Of a stretch of DNA of 64,000 nt, positions 52,945-60,980 are shown piece by piece. Every line of letters starts with the position of its first letter. The stretch's first letter is position 1. The notes beneath the pieces were generated by a model that made no database searches, was not told where the DNA came from, and saw only the letters and a program-made list of their open reading frames with translations. The stretch covers positions 1-64,000 of the forward strand of contig JAMNXO010000001.1 in the NCBI GenBank assembly GCA_023653115.1, read 5' to 3'. A program made the translations under genes and the position numbers. Origin of the DNA: Erythrobacter sp. GTDB taxonomy: Bacteria > Pseudomonadota > Alphaproteobacteria > Sphingomonadales > Sphingomonadaceae.

Positions 52945-55470
52945 CTAAAGCTCGCGCAGCGCCCGCGCCGGTTTCGCCCGCAGCAGCGGCAGCGATCCGG
53001 CCAGCGCAAACGCCAGCACAATCCCGACGCCGAGCCCGAGCACGCCGAGCACCTCGCCCCAATCGGGCAGCCAGTCGAACTCGAACAATTGGGTGATCAC
53101 CACCCAGGCGAGCCCGCCGCCGAGCGCCAGCGCCACCAGCGCCAGCACGCCGGCCAGCAGGCCATACTCGGCCAGTTGCAGCAGCAGGATCTGCCGCCGG
53201 CTTGCGCCCAGCACCCGTAGCATCACCGTGTCATAGGTGCGCGCCGCCCGCGCGGCGGCAATCGCGCCCATCAGCACGGCGAGGCCCGCCAGCACGGTTA
53301 CCGCGGCCGCGGCGAGGGTCGCCAGGCTGACCTGCTGGAGCAGATTGCGCGCCTCGACCAGGATGCCGCCCACCTCGATCACCGAGCTGGAGGGCATTTC
53401 CTTGACCATGGCGCGCAGCAAACGCCCGCGCGCTTCGCTGTCCGCGCCCTCGGGCAGGTCGACCGTGGCCGAAAGATTATGCGGCGCATCGCTGATGGCA
53501 TTGCGGGAGAAGACGAGGATGAAGTTGAACCCCATGCTTTCCCAGTCGATCTCGCGCAGATTGGCGATGCGGGCGGTGCGTTCCACGCCGAGAATGCCGA
53601 TGGTGATGTAATCGCCCACTTCGAGCCCTGCGGCCTTGGCGAGTTCGGCATCGATCGAGACCAGCGGTTCGCCCTTGTGGAACGGGCTCCACCACTTGCC
53701 GGCGACCACGCGGTTGCCCTGCGGGATGGTGTCGGCATAGGTCAGCCCGCGCTCGCCGCGCAGGCCCCAGGCGCCTTCGGGGATTTCCTCGAGATCGGCG
53801 ACGCGGATCATCTTGTCCTTGGGGCCGTAAGCCAGCACCGCGCCGCGCATGGTGGGCACCGTGCGGATGCCCGCCTTGGGGAAATCGGTCTGTACCAGTT
53901 CGAAGAAGCGCGGCTCCTTGTCGCGGGGCACGTCGAGCACGAAGTAATCGGGCGCCTCTTTGGGCACGCGCTGCTGGATATTGCCGTCAATCGCGCTCTG
54001 CACCGCGGCGAGCAGCACGAAAGCGGCAAGGCCGAAGCCCAAGGCCGTCACCAGCGCCCCTGTCGGCGCGCCGGGACGGTGAATGTTCGCAAGCGCGCTG
54101 CGCAGCAAGGGATTGCGCGGACGCGGCAGGCGGCGGGCCAGCGTCTGGATCGCCCAGCCAAGCCCCGCCAGCAGCAGCAAGGCGCCGCCCGCACCGAGCA
54201 GGAACCCGCCCGACAGCATCGGCTGCGCGGTCGTCAGCAGCGCCAGCGCGCAGATCGCGGCGAGCCCGAGGCCGGTGGCGATCAGCGAGCGCTTGTCCCG
54301 CGCCAGCGGCACGATGCCCGAACGCATCAGCGCCATCGCCGGGAAGGTGCGCGCGCGCAGCAAGGGCGCAGCGGCAAAGGCGAAGGCCACCAGCAATCCG
54401 TAAGCCCCCGCCAGCAGAAGCGCCGGGGCCGAGATGATGAACCCGCTCTCGACCGGCAGCAGCCCTTGCAGCGCGCTCGCGAGCAGCGGGGTGCCAAGCA
54501 CGCCTGCGGCAAGCCCCGCAAGGCTGCCCGCCAGCGCCGCGACGCCGATCTGCATAGCATAGATGCGCACGATATCGGAGGAAGTCGCGCCGAGCACCTT
54601 CAGCGTGGCGATGCTGGTGCGGCGCTGATCGAGATAGGAGGACACGCCGCCGGCAATCCCGATCCCCGCGATAACCAGCGCGGCAAGGCCCACCAGCGTC
54701 AGGAAATCGCTCATCTGCCGCACAAAGCGGTCTGCGCCGGGCGAGGCGCGGTCGCGGGTGCGAATGTCGAAGCCGGCATCGGGGAAGGCCTTGGTGATGG
54801 CTTCCTCGGCGGCTTCGGGATCGCGCGCGGGATCGGAAAAGGCGATGCGGTGCTTGGACTGGTAGAGCGCGCCGGGTTGCAGCAGGCCGGCGGCGGCGGG
54901 CACCGCTTCGGCAACGATCACCGTCGGGCCGAGCTGGAAGCCCTCGGACAGGCGATCGGGCTCGTCCTTGATCACGCCTGCGGCGGTGAGTGTGGTGGTG
55001 CCGACAGTGAAGCTGTCACCCACCTTGATCCCCAGCCGTTCGAGAGCGGTTTGCGCGATCCACGCATCGCGGCCGGAGGGCGCGCCGACCTTGCGCCCAT
55101 CGGCGAGACCCAGCGTGCCGAACATCGGCCACTTGCTATCGACCGCCTTCAATTCGATCGGGGCGGCGGCTTCGGGCGTGCTTGCCATGGCTTGCAGACG
55201 GAAACCGCCCGAGATTTCGCCATATTGGGAAAGCGCCGCCAGTTCCTCGGGCCGCAAGTCGCGCTGCCACACCTCGACTTCGAGATCGCCGCCGAGCAGT
55301 TCCTGCCCTGACGAGGCGAGTTCATTCTCGATTGCGGCGGTGAGCGTGCCGATTGCAGCGAGCGCGGCGGTGCCGAGGAAGATGCACACCAACAGCAGCC
55401 GCAAGCCGCGGAAACGGGCGTTGAGATCGCGGCGGGCGATGGTCCATGCGGTGCTGAGCGGCAGGCTCAT
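52945..55470 (-). CDS. ABC transporter permease, YbbP-like (FtsX domains)
   Basis: This 841-aa protein has one N-terminal transmembrane helix (FRGLRLLLVCIFLGTAALAAIG), a large periplasmic part, and two FtsX domains with repeated membrane segments (about 260-420 and 730-830). Sequences such as LVGLAALVIAGIGIAGGVSSYLDQRRTSIATLKVLGATSSDIV (given in part) are typical of MacB/FtsX permeases. It pairs with the ATPase encoded just upstream (4-nt overlap at 55467-55470). The YbbA/YbbP set is conserved next to tesA. Confidence 0.88.
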   Translation of the reverse strand: MSLPLSTAWTIARRDLNARFRGLRLLLVCIFLGTAALAAIGTLTAAIENELASSGQELLGGDLEVEVWQRDLRPEELAALSQYGEISGGFRLQAMASTPEAAAPIELKAVDSKWPMFGTLGLADGRKVGAPSGRDAWIAQTALERLGIKVGDSFTVGTTTLTAAGVIKDEPDRLSEGFQLGPTVIVAEAVPAAAGLLQPGALYQSKHRIAFSDPARDPEAAEEAITKAFPDAGFDIRTRDRASPGADRFVRQMSDFLTLVGLAALVIAGIGIAGGVSSYLDQRRTSIATLKVLGATSSDIVRIYAMQIGVAALAGSLAGLAAGVLGTPLLASALQGLLPVESGFIISAPALLLAGAYGLLVAFAFAAAPLLRARTFPAMALMRSGIVPLARDKRSLIATGLGLAAICALALLTTAQPMLSGGFLLGAGGALLLLAGLGWAIQTLARRLPRPRNPLLRSALANIHRPGAPTGALVTALGFGLAAFVLLAAVQSAIDGNIQQRVPKEAPDYFVLDVPRDKEPRFFELVQTDFPKAGIRTVPTMRGAVLAYGPKDKMIRVADLEEIPEGAWGLRGERGLTYADTIPQGNRVVAGKWWSPFHKGEPLVSIDAELAKAAGLEVGDYITIGILGVERTARIANLREIDWESMGFNFILVFSRNAISDAPHNLSATVDLPEGADSEARGRLLRAMVKEMPSSSVIEVGGILVEARNLLQQVSLATLAAAAVTVLAGLAVLMGAIAAARAARTYDTVMLRVLGASRRQILLLQLAEYGLLAGVLALVALALGGGLAWVVITQLFEFDWLPDWGEVLGVLGLGVGIVLAFALAGSLPLLRAKPARALREL

Positions 55471-56162
55471 TGCGGATTTGCCGTGTCCGACACGATCACC
55501 CCGTCGGCCATCGTCAGCACCCGTTCGCAGCGCGCCGCAAGGCTGGCATCGTGGGTGATGATCAGCAGCGTCGCGCCGGTTTCCGCGCGGCGGGCCAGCA
55601 GCAGGTTGATGATCTCCTCGCCAGTCGCCGCGTCGAGATTGCCGGTGGGTTCATCAGCGAAGATCAGCTCTGGGCGCGGCGCGGTGGCGCGCGCGATGGC
55701 AACGCGCTGCTGCTCGCCGCCCGAAAGCTGGGTGGGGTAATGCCCGGTGCGGTGGCCTAGGCCGACCGCCTCCAGTTCCGCCAGCGCGCGCGGCGCGGCA
55801 TCGCTGGCACCGGCAAGCTCCATCGGGGTGGCGACATTCTCGGCCGCGGTCATCGTGGGGAGCAGGTGGAAGGCCTGCAGCACGATCCCGATCCGCCCGC
55901 GGCGCGCGGCGGCAAGGCCATCCTCGTCGAGCGCCGTGAAATCCGCGCCCGCCACGGTCAGGCTCCCGCCGCTCGCACGTTCGAGGCCGGACAGCACCGC
56001 CATCAGCGAACTTTTGCCCGAGCCCGAGGGGCCGAGCAGCGCGACCACCTGACCATGGGCAATATCAAGGTCGATACCCCGCAGGATCGTGACCGGGGCA
56101 GCATTGCTGCCAAGGCTGAGGGTGAGGTTGCGGGCGGAGATTGCAAGAGAGGGACTTGTCAC
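55467..56162 (-). CDS. ABC transporter ATPase, YbbA-like
   Basis: The 231-aa ATPase has Walker A GPSGSGKSS (about 44-52), signature LSGGEQQRVAIARA (about 140), Walker B LIFADEPTGNLD and the switch histidine in LLIITHDASLAARC. It is of the LolD/MacB type that energises FtsX-like permeases. It is the first gene of the exporter pair and is divergent, with a 59-nt gap, from the TesA-like esterase gene, an arrangement conserved with E. coli tesA-ybbA. Confidence 0.92.
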   Translation of the reverse strand: MTSPSLAISARNLTLSLGSNAAPVTILRGIDLDIAHGQVVALLGPSGSGKSSLMAVLSGLERASGGSLTVAGADFTALDEDGLAAARRGRIGIVLQAFHLLPTMTAAENVATPMELAGASDAAPRALAELEAVGLGHRTGHYPTQLSGGEQQRVAIARATAPRPELIFADEPTGNLDAATGEEIINLLLARRAETGATLLIITHDASLAARCERVLTMADGVIVSDTANPQ

Positions 56163-56221
56163 AGGGTTCCGATGGCATAGGTGGGGACGGGCAACAAGCT
56201 ACAGCTAGGGAAGGCTCGCGG

Positions 56222-56944
56222 ATGCACAAGCGCGGTTGGTCGAATATTGTCACAATTGGCGCGCTGGCCCTCGCGCTGGCGGCGTGCGGCGGCGAGGCGG
56301 ACGAGGCGTCCCGCGCGCCCGAGGCGGCCGCATCGGCTGAAGCTGATCTGCCCGCGATCCCGGTAATGGGGCCGGAACGCCGCATCCTCGCCTTCGGGGA
56401 CAGCCTGTTTGCAGGCTACGGCCTCAAGGAGGGCGAGAGCTATCCGGCGCGGCTCGAAGCAGCCTTGCGCGCCAAGGGCGTGAACGCGGTGATGACCAAT
56501 GCCGGGGTCTCCGGCGATACCAGTGCTGCGGGGCTGCAACGGCTCGCCTTCACGCTTGATGCGCAAGCGGCCAAGCCCGATCTGTTCATCCTTGAGCTTG
56601 GCGGCAATGATCTGCTGCGCGGTATCGCGCCCGATCAGACCAAGGCCAATATCGCCCAGATGCTCGAGACGTTGAAGGCGCGCGGCATTTCGGTGCTGGT
56701 CATGGGGATGCGCGCACCCCCCAATTACGGGCCGGAATATCAGGCGCAGTTCGACGCGCTCTACCGCGATCTTGCCAAGCAGCACGGCGCAGACCTGATC
56801 CCGTTCTGGCTGGAGGACATCTACCGCGAGCCGGACCTGTTCCAGAACGACAAGATCCATCCCACTGCGCAAGGGATCGAGCGCCTGGTGGCCTCGACGC
56901 TGGGCGAGGTCGAAGGGGCCTTGCCGCCGCCTGCCGAAAGCTAA
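56222..56944 (+). CDS. Arylesterase/lysophospholipase of the SGNH (TesA) family
   Basis: The 240-aa lipoprotein starts at ATG 56222 (AGGGAAGGCTCGCGG region). The signal ends LALAACG (Cys about 22). The SGNH blocks are visible: block I ILAFGDSLFAGYG with the nucleophile serine (about 59-71), block II GVSGDTSAAGLQRL, block III LELGGNDLLRG (about 124), and block V DKIHPTAQGIERL with the Asp-His pair (about 217). It hydrolyses acyl esters in the periplasm. Confidence 0.92.
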   Translation: MHKRGWSNIVTIGALALALAACGGEADEASRAPEAAASAEADLPAIPVMGPERRILAFGDSLFAGYGLKEGESYPARLEAALRAKGVNAVMTNAGVSGDTSAAGLQRLAFTLDAQAAKPDLFILELGGNDLLRGIAPDQTKANIAQMLETLKARGISVLVMGMRAPPNYGPEYQAQFDALYRDLAKQHGADLIPFWLEDIYREPDLFQNDKIHPTAQGIERLVASTLGEVEGALPPPAES

Positions 56945-58029
56945 AGCCGCTCCACGCTCCCGCCGCTGACCCGCCAGATCGCCGCTTCGCCGCGGATCGC
57001 TTCGAAGGGGGCGAGTTCGGTGCCGGTCATCCATACCTGCGCACGGCCCTGCCGCAGGCGCCGGAACAGTTCGGTGCGGCGCACGGGATCAAGGTGAGCG
57101 GCGACTTCATCGAGCAGCAGCACGCTCGGCCGGCCCGCCGCTGCAAGGATGCCGTGAGCGAGCGTGATGGCGATCAGCATCGCTTTCTGTTCGCCGGTCG
57201 AGCAGGCCGCGGCAGGCTGGCGGGTGCTGGCCATGATCACTTCGAGTTCGTCACGCTGCGGGCCGGTGAGCGCGCGGCCCGCGGCCCGGTCGCGCGGGCG
57301 ATTGCGGGCGAGTTCGGCGCGCAGGGCGATCTCGTCAGCCGGGCCGCCGGGGCGATAGGTGAGGGCAGGGCGGGCAAAGGGCTCGGGCGGGAGCGCGGAA
57401 AGCTCGTCTGCCAACCGCGCCACCAGTTCCGCACGGGTGGCGCTGACTGCTGCGCCATGGTCTGCCACCTGGGCCTCGACAGCATCCATCCAGCGCGGAT
57501 CGCCGCCATTCTCCAGCAGCCGCCCGCGTTCTCGCAGCGAGGTTTCCAGCGCATTGACCCGCCGCGCATGATCGGGCGCGATGGCGAGCGCCATGCGATC
57601 CATAAAGCGCCGCCGTGCGCCCGCGCTGTCAGTGAACAATCCGTCCATCGCCGGGGTGAGCCACGAAAGCGCCAGCCACTCGGCGAGGCTCGCCGCGCTC
57701 GCGCTCGCGCTATTGACCCGCACCAGTCGCCGCGCAGGGTTACCGGCCTCGGTATAGGTGCCCAGCCGCGCGGACACCGTGCCTTGCTCCATCAGGCTCG
57801 CGCCGATGGCGAAGGGCAGGGGAGCATCGCCGGGGTTGGCCTTGCGCGCCAGATCGCCAAGGTTGGCGCGCCGGAGCCCGCGTCCTGGCCCGAGCAAGGA
57901 GAGCGCTTCGAGCAGGTTGGTCTTGCCCGCCCCGTTTTCGCCCACCAGCAGGTTGAAATGCGCAGGCTCGCTCAGGCTGGTGGCCGCGTGGTTGCGGAAG
58001 TTTTCGAGGCTGATTTTGCTGAGGCCCAT
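56941..58029 (-). CDS. recF: DNA replication/repair protein RecF
   Basis: The 362-aa SMC-like ATPase starts at ATG 58029 (MGLSKISLENFRNH). Walker A is VGENGAGKTNLLEALSLL (about 29-46), and the C-terminal signature and Walker B are STGEQKAMLIAI and VLLLDEVAAHLD (about 285-325). It binds single/double-strand junctions in DNA gap repair with RecO and RecR. An ORF extension to 58209 is not used. Its 3' end overlaps the convergent esterase stop by 4 nt. Confidence 0.93.
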   Translation of the reverse strand: MGLSKISLENFRNHAATSLSEPAHFNLLVGENGAGKTNLLEALSLLGPGRGLRRANLGDLARKANPGDAPLPFAIGASLMEQGTVSARLGTYTEAGNPARRLVRVNSASASAASLAEWLALSWLTPAMDGLFTDSAGARRRFMDRMALAIAPDHARRVNALETSLRERGRLLENGGDPRWMDAVEAQVADHGAAVSATRAELVARLADELSALPPEPFARPALTYRPGGPADEIALRAELARNRPRDRAAGRALTGPQRDELEVIMASTRQPAAACSTGEQKAMLIAITLAHGILAAAGRPSVLLLDEVAAHLDPVRRTELFRRLRQGRAQVWMTGTELAPFEAIRGEAAIWRVSGGSVERL

Positions 58030-58162
58030 GGCGCCTGTGCGGTTAGCACAGGGGGGCGATTTGGCCAGTGCCAAGCGCCCCGGAATACCCGATCCCAAAC
58101 ATTGGCAAATTTTCCCAAGCTTTCGCCCGGGTGAATGGGCTGTCGCCTGACTGAAAGCAAGG

Positions 58163-58184
58163 AAATGGCGGATTTCTGCCATTT
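58163..58184. promoter_or_regulatory. Inverted repeat upstream of the sigma-54 promoter
   Basis: AAATGGC (58163-58169) and GCCATTT (58178-58184) form a perfect 7-bp inverted repeat with an 8-nt spacer, ending 8 nt before the -24 element. It may be a repressor or activator site. It is closer to the promoter than a normal sigma-54 enhancer site. Confidence 0.45.
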
Positions 58185-58191
58185 TCCGAGT

Positions 58192-58209
58192 TTGGCACGG
58201 CTCCTGCAA
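58192..58209 (+). promoter_or_regulatory. Sigma-54 (-24/-12) promoter
   Basis: The sequence TTGGCACGGCTCCTGCAA contains GG at 58194-58195 and GC at 58206-58207 at the required 12-nt offset, and matches the consensus TGGCACG-N4-TTGCA with one mismatch (C for T in the -12 block). The transcript would start near 58219 and reach the first microprotein Shine-Dalgarno about 40 nt later. Transcription would need RpoN and an enhancer-binding activator, such as PspF. Confidence 0.85.
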
Positions 58210-58271
58210 TACATTCCACGTCCCCGGGATGGTCCCGCAGGACAGTGAAAAACACCAAGGAGACCAACACC

Positions 58272-58385
58272 ATGTATGCCCTCGACGCCTCGAACCGCCT
58301 GTTCGCTGCCGTTTTCTCGCTCGTCATCTCGGCCGCGTTCTTTGCCTATGCGATCGTCCCGGCCAGCCCCAGCCTCGTTGCCTGA
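58272..58385 (+). CDS. 37-aa membrane microprotein 1
   Basis: ATG 58272 is preceded by AAGGAG at 58257-58262 with 9-nt spacing. The product begins MYALDASNRLFAAVF and ends FAYAIVPASPSLVA. Residues 9-29 form one hydrophobic helix. The gene is the first after the sigma-54 promoter. The second microprotein has the same length and the same FAYAIVPA(S/T)P ending, so the two arose by tandem duplication. Function unknown; the link to pspC suggests membrane-stress sensing. Confidence 0.75.
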   Translation: MYALDASNRLFAAVFSLVISAAFFAYAIVPASPSLVA

Positions 58386-58428
58386 GCCTGACCATCCACC
58401 CCACGCTTTTCAAAAGGACCATCTGACC

Positions 58429-58542
58429 ATGTTCGGCCCCGAAACCACCGCCCGCCTCGCTTCGGCGACCTTTGCTGTGATCCTGACGATCGCCAGCTTC
58501 GCCTATGCCATCGTGCCTGCCACCCCCGGCATGATCGCCTGA
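58429..58542 (+). CDS. 37-aa membrane microprotein 2 (paralogue of the first)
   Basis: ATG 58429 is preceded by AAAGGA at 58413-58418. The product begins MFGPETTARLASATF and ends FAYAIVPATPGMIA, with one hydrophobic helix (about 9-29). It shares the RL-x-x-A-x-F-x-x-x-x-x-x-A and FAYAIVPA(S/T)P positions with microprotein 1 but otherwise differs. The two are separated by 43 nt, and the PspC gene follows 31 nt after it. Confidence 0.75.
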   Translation: MFGPETTARLASATFAVILTIASFAYAIVPATPGMIA

Positions 58543-58573
58543 TCGACCACCCTTTCACCGGAGTTTGATTGAA

Positions 58574-58789
58574 ATGAACAACGTCACCCGCAATTCCGAT
58601 GGCAAGCCGCCCCGTGCCGGCTTCCGCCTCGACAAGACCAATGCCAAGGTCTTCGGCGTCTGCGCCGGGATTGCCGACTATTTCGGGATTGATGCGATGC
58701 TGGTTCGGATCGGCTTTGTTGCCGGTACGCTGCTCGGCTTCGGCAGCGCGATCCTGATCTACCTTGCGGTCGCACTGATCGCGGATTGA
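58574..58789 (+). CDS. PspC-domain membrane protein
   Basis: The 71-aa protein starts at ATG 58574 with GGAG at 58559-58562; TTG 58565 is too close to that site. The PspC domain spans most of it: GFRLDKTNAKVFGVCAGIADYFGIDAMLVRIGFV (split) and a transmembrane helix GTLLGFGSAILIYLAVALIA. PspC senses envelope stress and in other bacteria releases PspA from PspF. No PspA, PspB or PspF gene lies in the window. It is the third gene of the sigma-54 operon. Confidence 0.9.
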   Translation: MNNVTRNSDGKPPRAGFRLDKTNAKVFGVCAGIADYFGIDAMLVRIGFVAGTLLGFGSAILIYLAVALIAD

Positions 58790-58854
58790 GTGCAGCGACT
58801 GGAAAGAGCGGTTCCCGGTTTTTCGGGCCGCTGCACCTGATCTCAAACAACCGG

Positions 58855-58877
58855 GAAGGGGCCAGTTTGGCCCCTTC
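58855..58877. terminator. Terminator between pspC and the convergent SDR gene
   Basis: GAAGGGGCC (58855-58863) pairs with GGCCCCTTC (58869-58877) around AGTTT, followed by TTCGTTT. A second larger hairpin, GTGCAGCG (58790-58797) with CGCTGCAC (58829-58836), lies directly after pspC. Together they would end both transcripts. Confidence 0.8.
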
Positions 58878-58882
58878 TTCGT

Positions 58883-59665
58883 TTACATCGCGCTGATCCC
58901 GCCATCCAGCTTCAGTTCGGCGCCCGTCATGAAGCGGCTTTCGTCGCTGGCGAGATAGAGCACCGCATTGGCGATGTCGTTCGGCTCGCCCACGAATTTG
59001 AGCGGGATCTGGCGCGCCAGCTTTTCCAGCAGCACATCCTTGTCGAGCGATGCCGCCTTGGCGGTGCCATCAAGGATCGGGGTATCGACAAAGGTCGGGT
59101 GCACCGAATTGCAGCGGATGTTCATGCCCTTCTTGGCGCAGTGGAGGGCAATCGACTTCGACAGCATCCACACCGCCGCCTTGCTGGCATTGTAGGCGGG
59201 CATCGTATCGCTGGCGATCAGCCCTGCAATCGACGAGATATTGATGATCGACCCCGGTGCGTGCTCGCGCATCAACGGCAGGGCCTTTTGGCAGCCGTGG
59301 AAGATCGAATTGACGTTGATATCGAAGCAGCGCTGCCAGTCTTCAAAGGTGCAGGTCTCGATATTGCCTGCAACCCCGATCCCGGCATTGTTGACCAGCA
59401 CGCTGAGCCCGCCCAGCTGTTCGCGCGCGGCATCGACAGCGGCTTCCCACTGGGCCGGATCGGTCACATCATGGGCGATACTGAACGCGGTGCCTGCGCC
59501 CATCTCCGCGTTGATGATCGCTGCGGTTTCCGCCGCGCCTGCGCCATTGATGTCAGTCGCCAGAACCCGCGCGCCTTCTTGCGCCAGACGGATGCAATGC
59601 GCGCGGCCAAGGCCCTGCGCGCCGCCGGTGACCAATGCGAGCTTGCCCGCTACTCTGCCTGCCAT
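58883..59665 (-). CDS. Short-chain dehydrogenase/reductase
   Basis: The 260-aa SDR has the cofactor motif VTGGAQGLGRAHCIRLAQEG (about 13-32), NNAGIGV near 91, the catalytic Ser in IINISSIAGLIAS (about 142) and the Tyr-x3-Lys in PAYNASKAAVW (about 155-165). An Asp after beta-2 (LATDINGAG) suggests NAD preference. It is 3 nt downstream of the Nudix gene, in one operon. GGGAGAGGATTGAAAT precedes its ATG. Substrate unknown. Confidence 0.88.
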   Translation of the reverse strand: MAGRVAGKLALVTGGAQGLGRAHCIRLAQEGARVLATDINGAGAAETAAIINAEMGAGTAFSIAHDVTDPAQWEAAVDAAREQLGGLSVLVNNAGIGVAGNIETCTFEDWQRCFDINVNSIFHGCQKALPLMREHAPGSIINISSIAGLIASDTMPAYNASKAAVWMLSKSIALHCAKKGMNIRCNSVHPTFVDTPILDGTAKAASLDKDVLLEKLARQIPLKFVGEPNDIANAVLYLASDESRFMTGAELKLDGGISAM

Positions 59666-59668
59666 ATT

Positions 59669-60229
59669 TCAATCCTCTCCCAAATATCCCGGTGTCAGTA
59701 ACATCGCGATGCGCACGTCGACCGCGTGCCCTGCGCGCCGCCACTCGGCCACGAAGCGCGAAAGATCGCGCAGCGCAACCCGGTGGACGGTGATATTCTC
59801 GCCTTCGGTGCCGCCACCTTCGCTGACGCGCGTGAGGCCCGTCGCCTTCAAGAGCGTGAAGCATTCGGAGACCATCCCGGGCGAGGAGTAGAATTCGCCC
59901 AGCACCTCGAGCTTGCCGGCGCGGTAACCGGTTTCCTCTTCCAGCTCGCGCGCAGCGGCGGCAGTGGCATCCTCGCCCTGCTTGCCCTCGTCATCGCCGA
60001 TCAGCCCGGCGGGAATCTCGAGGCTGAAGCGCGACAGCGGCACGCGGTACTGGCTGACAAGGATCACGTGGCGGGTGCCATCGGCATCATCATCCAGCGC
60101 GATGATCGCAGCTGCGCGAATGCCGCGCGCGCGCCCGACATATTCCCACCGTCCGCGGGTTTTTGCAGTGATGAAGCGGCCTTCCCACATCACCTGTTCG
60201 GGCAGGTCGGCGTCACGGTCTTTGAGCAA
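59669..60229 (-). CDS. Nudix hydrolase, ADP-ribose pyrophosphatase-like
   Basis: The 186-aa protein carries the Nudix box around GEDATAAAARELEEETGYRAG (about 98-118), where the G-x5-E-x7-RE-x-x-EE-x-G pattern holds with RELEEETGY, preceded by VPLSRFSLEIPAGLIGDDEG as in ADP-ribose pyrophosphatases. It probably hydrolyses NDP-X compounds such as ADP-ribose. It is first in the operon with the SDR gene. Confidence 0.9.
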   Translation of the reverse strand: MLKDRDADLPEQVMWEGRFITAKTRGRWEYVGRARGIRAAAIIALDDDADGTRHVILVSQYRVPLSRFSLEIPAGLIGDDEGKQGEDATAAAARELEEETGYRAGKLEVLGEFYSSPGMVSECFTLLKATGLTRVSEGGGTEGENITVHRVALRDLSRFVAEWRRAGHAVDVRIAMLLTPGYLGED

Positions 60230-60260
60230 GGGAAACTCCGTCGCGGCAGGCAGGGAGCGT

Positions 60261-60274
60261 CCTTCGACAGGCTC
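60261..60274 (+). repeat. Partial copy of the REP-like word
   Basis: CCTTCGACAGGCTC at 60261-60274 differs from the 5' 14 nt of the repeat arm at 29500-29516 by one base. It sits in the 74-nt gap between the Nudix gene and a TPM-domain gene, without a matching partner arm nearby. Confidence 0.5.
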
Positions 60275-60303
60275 TCGCGCGGCGGGTCAAGAGGGAAGGG
60301 CGC

Positions 60304-60978
60304 CTAAACCTCGATCAGCCGGTCCGGCAGCTCGTTTACGTCCTCGCTTCCGCGCGGGAAATGCTCCGCCAGCACAAAGCCGACATCGCGGATGCCCGCA
60401 GCCAAGCCTTCGGCAATCCGGCCCTTGCGGATGTGGCTGAGCATATCGCCCATCGCCTCGCCCCACACCTCGGCCGGAACCTGGGACGCGATGCTTGCGT
60501 CCGCGACGATTTCGGCGCGGTGTTCGCGCATCGAGAGGTAGATCATCACGCCCGTCCGCCCGGTGGTGCGACGTTCCGCGCCGACCTTGAACTGCCGCAC
60601 CGCCTGCGCGTGCACACGCGCGGTCTTGGTGGGGCTGGGGACGAGAACGAACTTGAGCGGCTCCCATTGCTGCACCAGCAACACAGCGAGAAACTTCACC
60701 AGGCCAAGGCCGATCACCATGCTGGCAAGCTCTCCCGTCGTCCATTCATGGCCCCAGCCGCCAACGATCCAGTCCCATGCGTCGAGGAACGGCAGGGGGA
60801 AGGCGGCAAATACGCTCATCGCGGTAAAGGCCGCGCCGATCGCCCACAGCAAGGCGACATCGGTGTAGCCATCCGAGCGTTCGGCCAGCACCGTGACGAT
60901 CTCGCCCGAAGTGGCGCTTTCCGCTTCGGTCACCGCATCGGCGACCAGCTTGCGTCCAGCATCATCAAGCCATGCCAT
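60304..60978 (-). CDS. TPM-domain membrane protein (short form)
   Basis: The 224-aa protein starts at ATG 60978, 2 nt after the stop of the upstream TPM gene. Alpha/beta TPM features are the N-terminal VTEAESATSGEIVTVLAERSDGY, two transmembrane segments (about 45-110), and ERRTTGRTGVMIYLSMREHRAEIVADASI (split). The family members sit with LemA and YgcG-like proteins. Function is linked to the membrane, possibly photosystem-like repair elsewhere, but unknown here. Confidence 0.8.
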   Translation of the reverse strand: MAWLDDAGRKLVADAVTEAESATSGEIVTVLAERSDGYTDVALLWAIGAAFTAMSVFAAFPLPFLDAWDWIVGGWGHEWTTGELASMVIGLGLVKFLAVLLVQQWEPLKFVLVPSPTKTARVHAQAVRQFKVGAERRTTGRTGVMIYLSMREHRAEIVADASIASQVPAEVWGEAMGDMLSHIRKGRIAEGLAAGIRDVGFVLAEHFPRGSEDVNELPDRLIEV

Positions 60979-60980
60979 GC

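Noticed and set aside
58565-58573. A TTG start for PspC at 58565
   Set aside because: It would put the Shine-Dalgarno only 2 nt from the start codon, whereas ATG 58574 gives a workable spacing and the natural PspC start.
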